The notes: generated from the letters alone by a model not told the origin. DNA of 64,000 bases from Barnesiella sp. An55 (GCF_002161555.1 NZ_NFHZ01000010.1:62001-126000); one strand, 5' to 3'; positions 45,180-54,393 are shown, counted from the first letter of the stretch. Numbers and translations: made by a program.

Positions 45180-46417
45180 AGCAGATAATTATTAAGATTT
45201 ACCAAATTGAATGCATTGAAATATTTGTCCATATCGTGCTCGATACGCATCAGCACAATCTCTTCGGCTTCAAAACCGTTGCGCTTCAGATTTTCATACA
45301 ACTGGCTGCGTGCGGCCAATGCCTCGGGCTTTTGCCAGATATAGCGACAGCTCGTGCGGATGAGCCACAGACGACGTTCGTCGGTGAGTTCGTCGAGCTT
45401 GTGCCCTTTCTCGGGCTCGAGCAACCATTTGCGCCAGCGGTTCGACTCATCGACCAACCGCCACAGTACCCGTTGCATATTGGAGCAGACGGCTACACGA
45501 CCTTTGGCATGGAGCTGTTTCTCAATCTCCTCGAGTTCGGCCAAGGCATCGTACTCGCTGATGGTGAACTCGGGGCCCACATTGGCGGCTCCCATACCAC
45601 TGAGCGGATAGTCCTGAGGATTCGACACCCCGTCGGTATAGTGACCCTTGATGTAGCTGCCGTAAGGAGCCACCTTGGCAGTGAGCTCGCGGGCAACCTG
45701 GGGATCGAAGGTGGTGGTGTGCAAGTCGGTACCTACCTTACCCACGATGAAACAGGGCCAAACATCCTCCAGACCCACAGCCTTGAGACCGGCTTTCAAC
45801 TCTACGAGGAAGGTGTCGAAAACTTTCTCGTCGGCCAAACCGCCATGAACCTCTTCGGTTCCTACCTCATACGAGATGGGGGGATAGCCATTGGCCCGAC
45901 GGAAAGTTTCGGTATGAAGAATTAACTCTACGGTGCGTTTTACAACCAGGTGAATATCGATTATTTCGCCTTTGGGTACATGAATATCGACTGTAGGATC
46001 GACATGTATCAAATCATAGCCGGCAGCGATAGCCGCTTCGAACGACTTTTTCACGGCAGCCATGGCCCGGTCGGTATCCCACTTTTCGGTCGATTGTATA
46101 TCTTTCAACCAGGGGCCACCGTGATCGACAGCCACAATATAGGGGCCGGTATAATCGACAGCCTGCGACTCCATGCGCAATACATCGGTAAAGACCGACT
46201 GGGTCATACCCGTGTATCCGCCATCGCAATCGACCTGATTGAGCGTAGCGGCAAATTTGATGGGCGCATTGTTGCGCTTGGCGGCCCGGAATGCGGCCTT
46301 GATGACCGACATCGAGTTGGGACACACAGCCAAAAGCGTGCGGGAGATATGCTGTTTCTCCTTAAGCTCGGCTATTTTTTTCAGTATATATTCGGTTTTG
46401 GGTTGTGTCGTTTTCAT
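45176..46417 (-). CDS. gatZ: Tagatose-bisphosphate aldolase, GatZ/KbaZ-type non-catalytic subunit
   Basis: The start at 46417 is chosen because AGAAAGAG lies just upstream and the spacing to agaS is then 13 bp; an in-frame ATG at 46441 would overlap agaS. The product is 413 aa. It contains family stretches such as VDCDGGYTGM, DHGGPWLKD, YEVGTEEVHGGL and PEFTISEYDAL. In enteric bacteria this subunit stabilises and activates GatY or KbaY in galactitol and N-acetylgalactosamine breakdown. Its presence firmly points the pathway to tagatose 1,6-bisphosphate. Confidence 0.9.
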   Translation of the reverse strand: MKTTQPKTEYILKKIAELKEKQHISRTLLAVCPNSMSVIKAAFRAAKRNNAPIKFAATLNQVDCDGGYTGMTQSVFTDVLRMESQAVDYTGPYIVAVDHGGPWLKDIQSTEKWDTDRAMAAVKKSFEAAIAAGYDLIHVDPTVDIHVPKGEIIDIHLVVKRTVELILHTETFRRANGYPPISYEVGTEEVHGGLADEKVFDTFLVELKAGLKAVGLEDVWPCFIVGKVGTDLHTTTFDPQVARELTAKVAPYGSYIKGHYTDGVSNPQDYPLSGMGAANVGPEFTISEYDALAELEEIEKQLHAKGRVAVCSNMQRVLWRLVDESNRWRKWLLEPEKGHKLDELTDERRLWLIRTSCRYIWQKPEALAARSQLYENLKRNGFEAEEIVLMRIEHDMDKYFNAFNLVNLNNYLL

Positions 46418-46430
46418 GGCTCTTTCTATT

Positions 46431-47570
46431 TTAGAGATCATAGATTTTTACGCCTTCGACCACTCTCGATATATTTCCCGAGACCGAAGGCTCGTCGGGG
46501 TTCAGCCCCAGATTTTCCGACTTGTAATATCCCAGCAATTGTCCTATCAGCACATAGGGGATACAAGCATATTCGTTCCCTCTCAGGGCTTCGGGGTTGG
46601 AGGCCTTGACCACCCAGTCGAGTTGTACACCGGGAAGTTCAAGTCCCTCGGGTGCGACGGCTACTTGAGCCACCACCTTGTTATTTCCATTGATTTGGCA
46701 GATGAGGTCTCTTTCATAGCGCAGCACCCGCTCTTCGTTGGAGCAGAGATAGACCAGCAATGTGTCTTTGTTGATGACTGCTTTAGGTCCGTGACGGAAT
46801 CCCAGGAAGGAGTCGAACTTGCACACAATCGTACCATCGGTGAGTTCTTGCAACTTCAAATGACACTCCTCGGCAATACCTTTCAACGGGCCCGACCCCA
46901 GGAATACAGCCCGTTTGAAGGGACGGGTAGCAATCTCGGCAAGCGCTTTCTCGCTATGAGCAATAATCTCACGGGCAAAATCGGCAGCGGCCTCTACCTT
47001 GACTTTCTGCTCGGGTAGCTGTTTGATATTGAGAACCAGCAGCGACACCAAAGCCATCGTCGAGAAGCTACTGGTCATGGCCAAGCTCTTGTCGTTGGTC
47101 TCAGCCGGAAGCAGAAGCAGCAGCACATTCTCGCGACTGCTCTCCCGAGCCAGGTCTCCCTCTTCGTTGCAGGTAATCACAATATGAAATACCTTCTCGC
47201 AGTATTTGTCGGCAATGCGCACAGCCGCCATACTCTCGGGGCTGTTGCCCGACCGGGCAAATGATACCAGCACAATGGGACGTCCCACGGGCAAATACTT
47301 CTCGGGATAGGTAATCATATCGGTCGTTGCCACTGCGCGACAATGAGCGAAGCCCTTCTCAACAAAAAGTCCGGCCAAAGCATCGCCAATAAATGCCGAC
47401 GTTCCAGCACCGGTCAGGATAATTTCCGTATCCTTGTCGATTTGGTTCTCCGAAATGAATTTTTTTATATTCGACTCGTTCCTACAAACCAGATCATACG
47501 CCTTCAACCAGACATCGGGTTGCTGCATAATTTCGCGATATGTAGCAGTCGTACTATTACACAAACTCAT
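46431..47570 (-). CDS. agaS: AgaS-type SIS-domain galactosamine-6-phosphate deaminase/isomerase
   Basis: This 379-aa cytoplasmic protein has two SIS domains. The first shows EIILTGAGTSAFIGDALAG and LVSFARSGNSPES. The second contains FLGSGPLKGIAEE and FLGFRHGPKAVIN, as in AgaS and GlmS isomerase halves. AgaS converts galactosamine 6-phosphate to tagatose 6-phosphate and ammonia. It is the first gene of the minus-strand locus and the defining evidence that the target sugar is galactosamine-derived. Confidence 0.9.
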   Translation of the reverse strand: MSLCNSTTATYREIMQQPDVWLKAYDLVCRNESNIKKFISENQIDKDTEIILTGAGTSAFIGDALAGLFVEKGFAHCRAVATTDMITYPEKYLPVGRPIVLVSFARSGNSPESMAAVRIADKYCEKVFHIVITCNEEGDLARESSRENVLLLLLPAETNDKSLAMTSSFSTMALVSLLVLNIKQLPEQKVKVEAAADFAREIIAHSEKALAEIATRPFKRAVFLGSGPLKGIAEECHLKLQELTDGTIVCKFDSFLGFRHGPKAVINKDTLLVYLCSNEERVLRYERDLICQINGNNKVVAQVAVAPEGLELPGVQLDWVVKASNPEALRGNEYACIPYVLIGQLLGYYKSENLGLNPDEPSVSGNISRVVEGVKIYDL

Positions 47571-47946
47571 AAAACGCTGTATTAAAATAATTTGAGAATT
47601 CCTATTATCTCTTCTTGTCCTATTTCTCTATCACAAATATAGTAATCAAATGCTTTCGTTTCGTAATATTTTTATCTATAATATTTGCTTGTCTATTATA
47701 TTATTTAATAATATACTGATTATGAATATTTTATAATGCAATAATAATATTTCGAAATGTTTCGATAGTTAATTTAAGTTATATTACATCGATTTGGCAA
47801 TATAATAAATATTAAATTATGGCATATTAAAAAAAATAGCTACCTTAGTAAGGTCTTAATCATAATGATATCAAAAGCAACGAAATCGCAGAAGTTTCGA
47901 TTCGAAACCTTATTTATACAATAACCTTATCATAATATCACTCTAC
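47571..47946. promoter_or_regulatory. AT-rich divergent control region with clustered TTTCG motifs
   Basis: This 376-bp spacer between agaS and the DeoR-family gene contains no gene. It carries several TTTCG pentamers on either strand: a tandem pair at 47654-47663, a TTTCGAAA palindrome at 47750-47757 followed by another TTTCG at 47760-47764, and a third group at 47881-47907. DeoR-family AgaR of Escherichia coli binds repeats of this kind (TTTCR/TTTYR). The tandem pair lies directly upstream of the -7 box assigned to agaS, a good position for repression. Confidence 0.6.
47634..47641 (-). promoter_or_regulatory. -7 box of the probable agaS operon promoter
   Basis: On the - strand the sequence reads TATATTTG, matching TAnnTTTG, 64 bp before the agaS start codon. 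No exact -33 TTTG is seen at the right distance; the tandem TTTCG repeat lies in that region instead. Confidence 0.55.
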
Positions 47947-48738
47947 ATGGAAACATACTATTCGGCAAAAGAACGGCGAGCCCATATATTACAGTTATTG
48001 AAGAACAGTCCCAAGATTCTGGTCTCCTCACTCAGCCAGACGTTCAACATCTCGGAAGTTACCATCCGAAAAGATCTGGAAGAACTCGAGAATCGCAATC
48101 TGCTCATACGGGTGAGAGGCGGGGCCATACGACTGCCCAAGCTCAACATTGTCGAAGAGCAGGCTACTACCGAGAAAAAGCGCTTTCACTATCGCGAGAA
48201 ACGGGGTATCGGCCGATTGGCCGCCACCCTCATTCACGAAAACGAGACCATCATTCTCGACTCGGGCAGCACAACCATGGAGATTGCCAAGAATCTGCAC
48301 GCCTTCAAACATCTCACGATTATCACCAATGCCATCGATATTGCCATCGAGTTGAGCAAATACAAGCGATTCAACGTGATTCTGTTGGGCGGCCACCTTA
48401 GAGACTCGAGCCTCTCGACCGTGGGTCCTATTGCCGAAAACACCCTCAAGATATTCTACTGCGACAAACTTTTCCTGGGAGTCGATAGTTTCAATCTGGA
48501 ACGCGGGGTCTCCACCCCCAACATCGAAGAGGCCAACATCAACCAAACCATGATTACCATGGCCAAGGAGACAATTGCCGTATTCGACTCGTCGAAAGTA
48601 AACAAGAAAAGTTTTGCCTTTATCGCCTCTGTCGCCCAGTTGAGAGCGATTGTAACCGACAACAACATGCCCACCGACGTAAAATCTCAAATCAAAAAAA
48701 TGGGCGTGAAACTCTACGAGGCCGAACCCGAGATGTGA
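47947..48738 (+). CDS. DeoR-family transcriptional regulator of the galactosamine locus
   Basis: This 263-aa regulator has an N-terminal DeoR helix-turn-helix (RRAHILQLLKNSPKILVSSL, then ISEVTIRKDLEELE). A ribose-5-phosphate-isomerase-like sensor domain follows, with ILDSGSTTMEIAKNL and GVDSFNLERGVSTPN. Members such as AgaR and GatR respond to phosphorylated sugars. It is divergent from agaS across a control region with candidate operators, so it probably represses the locus and its own gene. The effector is unknown; tagatose or galactosamine phosphates are likely. Confidence 0.85.
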   Translation: METYYSAKERRAHILQLLKNSPKILVSSLSQTFNISEVTIRKDLEELENRNLLIRVRGGAIRLPKLNIVEEQATTEKKRFHYREKRGIGRLAATLIHENETIILDSGSTTMEIAKNLHAFKHLTIITNAIDIAIELSKYKRFNVILLGGHLRDSSLSTVGPIAENTLKIFYCDKLFLGVDSFNLERGVSTPNIEEANINQTMITMAKETIAVFDSSKVNKKSFAFIASVAQLRAIVTDNNMPTDVKSQIKKMGVKLYEAEPEM

Positions 48739-48785
48739 AACCCTGACGGGCAATTTCACACTCGATTAATTGATATGAAAAAAGA

Positions 48786-48825
48786 GGTGAGGATATTCCC
48801 CCTGCTGGGGGCGAATATCCTCACC
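48786..48825. terminator. Bidirectional terminator between the regulator and the beta-helix lipoprotein gene
   Basis: Arms 48786-48798 and 48813-48825 are perfect 13-bp complements. T-rich sequence follows on both strands, fitting the two convergent genes on either side. Confidence 0.8.
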
Positions 48826-48872
48826 CTTGTTATTGTATTAGATTATATCAGATTAATCAAGATTGACACCCA

Positions 48873-50315
48873 TTAATAGACCGTGTTCTGGGGATCCATG
48901 TTGGTCCAGCCGGTCATCCAGTTGTTGGAAGCGGTTTCGCTGGGCGAGAAGGCCCCGATGTAGGATACCTGCTCAAAGCCCGAAGCTACCAGCGGGTTGC
49001 TCCAGTCGGCAGCCTGACTTACCAGCGGGCTGTCTTGCGAAGGAATCAGGCAGAAATCGGTAAGGTTTTGGGGATTGCCCTGCAACTTGAGGTCGGCAAT
49101 GGCGGCATAAGCGTGGTTCTTGCCATCGGCCCGATTGAAGTAGCTGTCGGCAAAAGCGCCATTGTCGGTGGGGCTATAGGGCGTGTTGTTCTCCCAGTAT
49201 TGAGCATCTTGGAAATTCTTGACCATACCGGCAAAGAGACAGTTCTCGACCACCAGTTTCCCGGCCGTGGCAAATGCCTGAGTCGTCGAGTTCTTGTCGT
49301 TCTCGATAATGAGGCCAAGAGGGAAGCCGGCAAATACCGAGTTGAATACCCGCAACTGAGTGTTACGACGCAGGTGCATGGCAGCCTGGAAGTGAGCATC
49401 GGTATTGCTACCGTTCACGCCAGCCTCATCGGTGTAGTTGGCCGGATCGACTACCGGACCGAACATCGACACGTTGGAGAATACACACGAGGTGTAGGGC
49501 TCGATGGTGGCGGCATCGCTACAGTTGTCCGATTCAAAACCGTTGGAGGCCGATTTATCGCCAATCTTCGGGTCGCGCACGGCAGCAAGGAACTGCAATT
49601 TACCCGAGAAACCGTTGTCGGTATCGAAGTCGTCGTCCCAAGTACCCAGGGCTACCAAGTGCTTGCAGTTCACGGCACCGCCAAACCACTCGTAAGAGTC
49701 GTCGCCCGAGTAGGAAACCTGTACATAATCGACCGTCGTTCCACTACCAACCGACCCGAAGGTGATGGCATTGATTTCGTTATCGACCGAATACTCGATA
49801 CCGGCAAACTCGCAACGCACATATTTCAAGATACCCGAGTTGTCGGCATCGTCGTTACCGCCGTGTTTACTGCGCACACCACCCTCGATGGTCTGCTCGC
49901 CCTTGTTGTTCTTGGCATTACCCAAGAGGATGATACCGCCCCAGTCACCGGGTTTGCGGCTGCCCGGAGCCTGGGCCGACGTGAAGACAATCGGGCGTTC
50001 TTTCGTACCCTCGGCAATCAGTTTGCCACCACGCTCTACAATCAGCGTAGCCTTAGACTCTTTCTCTCCCTTGATTACCACACCCGGCTCGATGGTGAGC
50101 GTAGCCCCGTTGGTTACATAAACAAAACCACGCAGGTTGTAGGTATTGGGATAGGTCAAAGTCATGTCTTGTGAAATCTCATAAGCATCAGAGCCGTCGC
50201 CCAAGTCATAGCTTGTTCCGCCAGGAGTGGGTTCGTCGTTATTACTCTCGTCGCAACTTACTACAGTCATGGCTGCCAAACATACGAAGGCAATCGTTTT
50301 GAATAGTTTTTTCAT
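48873..50315 (-). CDS. Beta-helix-type surface lipoprotein paired with a TonB receptor
   Basis: This 480-aa protein has a lipoprotein signal (FVCLAAMTVVSCDESNNDEP). The remaining sequence is a run of short beta-strand repeats (TLTIEPGVVIKG, KATLIVERGGKLIAEG, DWGGIILLGNA) typical of a right-handed parallel beta-helix. No catalytic motif is evident. It follows the TonB receptor gene by 42 bp in the same direction, the position SusD would occupy. An accessory ligand-capture role at the surface is plausible but the ligand is unknown. Confidence 0.7.
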   Translation of the reverse strand: MKKLFKTIAFVCLAAMTVVSCDESNNDEPTPGGTSYDLGDGSDAYEISQDMTLTYPNTYNLRGFVYVTNGATLTIEPGVVIKGEKESKATLIVERGGKLIAEGTKERPIVFTSAQAPGSRKPGDWGGIILLGNAKNNKGEQTIEGGVRSKHGGNDDADNSGILKYVRCEFAGIEYSVDNEINAITFGSVGSGTTVDYVQVSYSGDDSYEWFGGAVNCKHLVALGTWDDDFDTDNGFSGKLQFLAAVRDPKIGDKSASNGFESDNCSDAATIEPYTSCVFSNVSMFGPVVDPANYTDEAGVNGSNTDAHFQAAMHLRRNTQLRVFNSVFAGFPLGLIIENDKNSTTQAFATAGKLVVENCLFAGMVKNFQDAQYWENNTPYSPTDNGAFADSYFNRADGKNHAYAAIADLKLQGNPQNLTDFCLIPSQDSPLVSQAADWSNPLVASGFEQVSYIGAFSPSETASNNWMTGWTNMDPQNTVY

Positions 50316-50357
50316 TTTGACTTTCTTTTTAGTTAGTATTATAGAAAAGGATTGTAA

Positions 50358-53204
50358 TCAGAAATTAAATGTAACTCCCACACTCACCGCACGCCCGGGT
50401 CGATACGACTTGGTTACCTGCTCGCGCTCCTGCAGCTGGCCGGCGGCATCGTGGAACTGCGGGAATTGCTTATAAACCACCTTCTCGGCCAGGATATCCT
50501 TTACACCGGCTTTCAGCTCGATGATCTTGCCCAACTTCTTGGAGATGGTGAAGTCGAGGCTGTTGCGAGGCATCTCATAGGTATCGGGGATATTCACGCT
50601 CACGTCGTGGGTCGTACTGTTTGACTTGCCTATACCGATGATGCGTTTGCCCAACCGGTTGTAGAGCAGCGACGACATGAGACCCCACTTCTCGTTCTGG
50701 TAATAGAGCCCGGCATTGATGATGTAGGGCGACTGTCCCTGCATGGGACGATCTTCGGTCTTGATGATGCCCGACTCGTCGAACCGCACATTGCTCTTGA
50801 TGAGCGTAGCGTTGAACAAGAGGCTGAACCCTCGCATTCCCACAAAGTCGAGACTCTTGCGTATCTCTATCTCGGCACCCAGGCTTTGGGCCGAAAGAGC
50901 ATTCTCGTAGTTGTACCGCAGGGTACCGCCCATATCGATGAAGGTCCACTCGATGGGATTCTCGAAGTGTTTGTAGAAGAGTCCCACGCTCACCATCTCG
51001 CCCCGCTCGGGATAGAACTCATAGCGGAAGTCGAGGTTGTCGATCTTACAGGTCTTCAAATCTTCGTTACCACCAATCTCGTTGAAGAGGTCGAAGTCGT
51101 AATAGACGGCCGGCGACACCTCGCGAAACTCGGCCCGGTTGAGCGAACGGCCATAGGCAAGCCGCAACAGATGCTTCTCGTTGAAGTTGTAGGTTGCATT
51201 GACCGAGGGCAACAGATCGAGATCGACATAGTCGCGACTGGTGAGCAAGGTCTGTGACGCCGACATCGACTTGTCGCGGGTGAGACGAAGCTTGTTGTAC
51301 TCGAGCCGCAACCCGGCATAGACATTGAACCGGCCCAAGGGCAACTCGATGGCACCGTAGCCGGCACCATACAGGTTGGTAGCATCGTAGGCGTTGGTCT
51401 TCTGAGTTATCTCGTCGATATAGACTTTATCGGCACTCAACCACTCGTCGCTCATCATCTCCTGGTAGGGCAGATAGAGATACTCCTGGCGCTCCTCGAC
51501 CGAGAGATTGTCGTAGCGATAGACAAACTCGCGGGGTGTATAGCTGCGGGTGCGGTATTCACTCATCAACCCGCCCTTGACGGTCGAGTGAATGTTACCC
51601 AAATCGACGGCTCCCTTGTAATCGACACTACCCGAGAAGAGGTGGTCGCTGAGCGACTGGAAGTAACGCGATATCTCCTCGTTGCCTACCTTCAGCTGCG
51701 ACACATCGGTACCCTCGCTCATACCGGCCTGGTTGACAATGATACGGCGATCGGGCTCGGTCTTGTAGGCATAGCTGTATCCTACATTCCACGACAGGGA
51801 GTGCACCTTGTGCTCGTCGAGAAAATGGTTACCGGCCAGCTGCCCCAGATAGGTGAGGCGCGACTGATACAACATCTCGGTCTCCTCGCGATAGAAGGGG
51901 CTGCTTATGTTGCGCTCGCCGGTACGCTCGGTGAGGCGGTTCTTGCCCAACATGTTGAAGAGGTTGCGGAACTCCAGTTTGTTGCGGTCGCTGAAGACAA
52001 ACGACCAGTTGTGCATGGCACCTACCCGCACATCGTTGGAGTACTGGTTGTCGATATAGTCGTCGAGATACACGGGCTTGTCGGCCTCCGACGAATAGAC
52101 GCCGAAGCGGGCATTCACGATATCCTGTATCGTTTTATAGGTATTGCTGTAATTAATAAAGGTGGTCATGCCTATCTCGGTACCCCCCTCGGTATCGAAC
52201 CGACGGTTGACCGAGAGCGAGAGACGCTGGTCGGGCATGGGAATAAAACTCTTCACCCTCCAGTCCGAGTTGAACGAACGGGTCAGCCGGGTCACCTCGT
52301 CGGGGTTACTGCCGGCGATATCCATGTGCGAAGGCATGCTGCTCGAGAGCAGCCGTTTGTTCACATCGAATCCCAGCCAATCGGTCGAGCTGCCGGGGTT
52401 GAGACGGGTATCGGTAAACTGCGTATTGGTGTTGAAGCCGGTCGTATAGTTCACCTGAACCGAGTTGCGCAACGGCAGACTCTTGGTGGTGATGCGAATG
52501 AAACCGCCGGCAAAGTCGGCCGGTATCTCGGGAGCCGGTGACTTGTAGATAATCATGTTCTCAATTTGCGAACTGGGCAACATGTCGAACGAGAACACCC
52601 GGCTGTCCGACTCCAAACTGGGGGCCGTATTGCCGTTGATCCATACATTATTATATCGTTGGGCCAAACCACGCACCACGACAAAGCGGTCGTCGAGTAT
52701 CGAGATACCCGGTACCCGCTTCACCACCTCCGAGGCATCGCGGTCGAGGGTCTTGGCTATCTGCTGCGACGAGATACCGCTTGCCACCTGCACCTGTGCC
52801 TTCATCCCCTCGATGAGCGACATCTCGGTGTCGTTGCGGCGATAGGTCGAGACCACCACCTCTTGCAAGGCGACCCCATCCTCTTCCATTTCGATATCGA
52901 GGGGAGCGACATTCTCGCCGGCCTCGGCGGTTACCGGTATCTGCATTGTCTTATACGACAGATAGCGGCAAACAATCACTTGCTTGCCGACAGGCAGATT
53001 CTTCAAAACAAAATTTCCGTCGATATCGGTAGCTGTGGCAATCGAGGTTCCCTCGACCTGGATGGTAGCTCCAATGATAGACTCGCCACTTTTCTTATCC
53101 TTTACGGTTCCTGTAATCGACCCGGTGGCTGCAGCCAACGCGCCAAAAGCTCGAATTAGAAAAATAAAACCTAAAACAATCGCTAATAATCTGTTCTTAC
53201 CCAT
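50358..53204 (-). CDS. TonB-dependent outer-membrane receptor (non-SusC type)
   Basis: This 948-aa protein has a signal peptide and a carboxypeptidase-regulatory-like domain (SITGTVKDKKSGESIIGATI). The plug follows, with EVVVSTYRR, RDASEVVKRVPGISILDDRFV and VRGLAQRYNNVWINGN, then the barrel ending in VGVTFNF. The plug signature differs from SusC (no SusC-type ATAIYGSRAANG), so it is not a standard glycan importer. The partner is a beta-helix lipoprotein rather than SusD. The transported ligand cannot be told from the sequence. Confidence 0.85.
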   Translation of the reverse strand: MGKNRLLAIVLGFIFLIRAFGALAAATGSITGTVKDKKSGESIIGATIQVEGTSIATATDIDGNFVLKNLPVGKQVIVCRYLSYKTMQIPVTAEAGENVAPLDIEMEEDGVALQEVVVSTYRRNDTEMSLIEGMKAQVQVASGISSQQIAKTLDRDASEVVKRVPGISILDDRFVVVRGLAQRYNNVWINGNTAPSLESDSRVFSFDMLPSSQIENMIIYKSPAPEIPADFAGGFIRITTKSLPLRNSVQVNYTTGFNTNTQFTDTRLNPGSSTDWLGFDVNKRLLSSSMPSHMDIAGSNPDEVTRLTRSFNSDWRVKSFIPMPDQRLSLSVNRRFDTEGGTEIGMTTFINYSNTYKTIQDIVNARFGVYSSEADKPVYLDDYIDNQYSNDVRVGAMHNWSFVFSDRNKLEFRNLFNMLGKNRLTERTGERNISSPFYREETEMLYQSRLTYLGQLAGNHFLDEHKVHSLSWNVGYSYAYKTEPDRRIIVNQAGMSEGTDVSQLKVGNEEISRYFQSLSDHLFSGSVDYKGAVDLGNIHSTVKGGLMSEYRTRSYTPREFVYRYDNLSVEERQEYLYLPYQEMMSDEWLSADKVYIDEITQKTNAYDATNLYGAGYGAIELPLGRFNVYAGLRLEYNKLRLTRDKSMSASQTLLTSRDYVDLDLLPSVNATYNFNEKHLLRLAYGRSLNRAEFREVSPAVYYDFDLFNEIGGNEDLKTCKIDNLDFRYEFYPERGEMVSVGLFYKHFENPIEWTFIDMGGTLRYNYENALSAQSLGAEIEIRKSLDFVGMRGFSLLFNATLIKSNVRFDESGIIKTEDRPMQGQSPYIINAGLYYQNEKWGLMSSLLYNRLGKRIIGIGKSNSTTHDVSVNIPDTYEMPRNSLDFTISKKLGKIIELKAGVKDILAEKVVYKQFPQFHDAAGQLQEREQVTKSYRPGRAVSVGVTFNF

Positions 53205-53231
53205 ACTTTCTTACCTTTTTTCTTTCGAGGG

Positions 53232-53239
53232 CAAAGGTA
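53232..53239 (-). promoter_or_regulatory. -7 box upstream of the TonB receptor gene
   Basis: On the - strand the sequence reads TACCTTTG, a match to TAnnTTTG, 28 bp before the start codon. No -33 TTTG is apparent. Confidence 0.45.
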
Positions 53240-53380
53240 TCGGTATGGGACTACGAATGTGTGACAGACGTGTGAATGGATGCATAACATCTGTTACATT
53301 TCGGTAACCTGGGTTTATCAAAAATATTTCAAAAAATATCACCCCGTTCTATTCCAAGAGATAATGGCAACAAACGGCGT

Positions 53381-53755
53381 TTATTGCTGTGCAGCCTGCT
53401 GTTCGGCCCGCGAAGCCAATATATCGTTGGCATGTTCAAAAGCCCATCGCACCACCTCGCTCAGTACCGGCATAAAACTTTCGCCTCGCTCGGTGAGGGT
53501 ATATTCGACCCGTGGTGGAATCTCGGCATAGACCCGGCGGGTGAGCATGCCGTCTTCTTCGAGTGCCCGCAACGTAACGGTGAGCATACGCTGCGAGATG
53601 TCGCCCAGCGAGCGCTGTATGTCGTTGAACCGCATGGTACCGTTCTCGTGAAGGGTCTCGAGTACCAGTACCGACCATTTGCTGCCCAGTCGGCTCAAAA
53701 TGTCCCGCACGGGACAAACGCCGGTGTGAAGAAAAGTTTTCATCTTATTTAACAC
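53381..53755 (-). CDS. HxlR-family transcriptional regulator
   Basis: This 124-aa winged-helix protein contains the HxlR signature CPVRDILSRLGSKWSVLVLE, followed by MRFNDIQRSLGDISQRMLT and a wing RRVYAEIPPRVEYTLTERG. The conserved Cys near the start could sense oxidants or electrophiles, as in several family members. A start at 53743 is also possible. It is divergent from a cupin gene 159 bp away, which it probably controls. Confidence 0.85.
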   Translation of the reverse strand: MLNKMKTFLHTGVCPVRDILSRLGSKWSVLVLETLHENGTMRFNDIQRSLGDISQRMLTVTLRALEEDGMLTRRVYAEIPPRVEYTLTERGESFMPVLSEVVRWAFEHANDILASRAEQQAAQQ

Positions 53756-53914
53756 TTTCTATGCTTCTGATTTTCTGTATTCGTTACCTCGGTGTAACTT
53801 ACCTATGCCGCTGTGCCTTCTTGCAAGGAACGGCCGAAAGTACCATCTTCGCACTACAAAAATAATGAAGTTATTTTTAGTAACCAACTATAAACAAATT
53901 TAATCGATAAGGAA

Positions 53915-54328
53915 ATGGAAGCTATTCGTAAAATCAATGAGGGCGAAAAATTCACCTATGCCACAGTAGGCGACTTGAGCGCTTTTGCCGGCAAACAGTT
54001 TATCAAAGATTGTGTAGGGACCACCAGTTGCGAAATCTCGTTCGGCACCTTGAAGCCGGGCGAAGCTGTCCCCTTCTTTCACAGCCACAAGGAGAACGAA
54101 GAGATCTATTTGATTTTGCGGGGCTCGGGCGACTTCCAGGTCAACGACACGGCCTTCCCCATTGCCGAGGGCTCTATCGTGCGTGTAGCCACCCACTGCA
54201 ACCGCTCGTTGCGCTGCACCTCAAACACGAGCATGCTCTACCTCTGCATCCAGGCCAAAGAGGGTAGCCTCGAACAATGTACCATGGGCGATGCCGAAAT
54301 TACCGAGCAGGCTACGGCTTGGAAATAA
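53915..54328 (+). CDS. Small cupin-fold protein
   Basis: This 137-aa cytoplasmic protein is a single cupin barrel. Motif 1 is visible as HSHKENEEIYLILRGSG and motif 2 around PIAEGSIVRVATH, giving probable metal-binding His and Glu residues. Enzymatic function is not predictable. It lies opposite the HxlR gene and is likely its regulatory target. Confidence 0.75.
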   Translation: MEAIRKINEGEKFTYATVGDLSAFAGKQFIKDCVGTTSCEISFGTLKPGEAVPFFHSHKENEEIYLILRGSGDFQVNDTAFPIAEGSIVRVATHCNRSLRCTSNTSMLYLCIQAKEGSLEQCTMGDAEITEQATAWK

Positions 54329-54353
54329 GGCGCTACCTCTCCCTAAAAACAAT

Positions 54354-54393
54354 CGCAGGGCATCCATCCCGTTCAAGGAATGGATGCCCTGCG
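54354..54393. terminator. Bidirectional terminator between the cupin and fucosidase genes
   Basis: Arms 54354-54366 and 54381-54393 form a perfect 13-bp stem, followed by T runs on both strands. It serves the convergent cupin and fucosidase genes. Confidence 0.85.
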
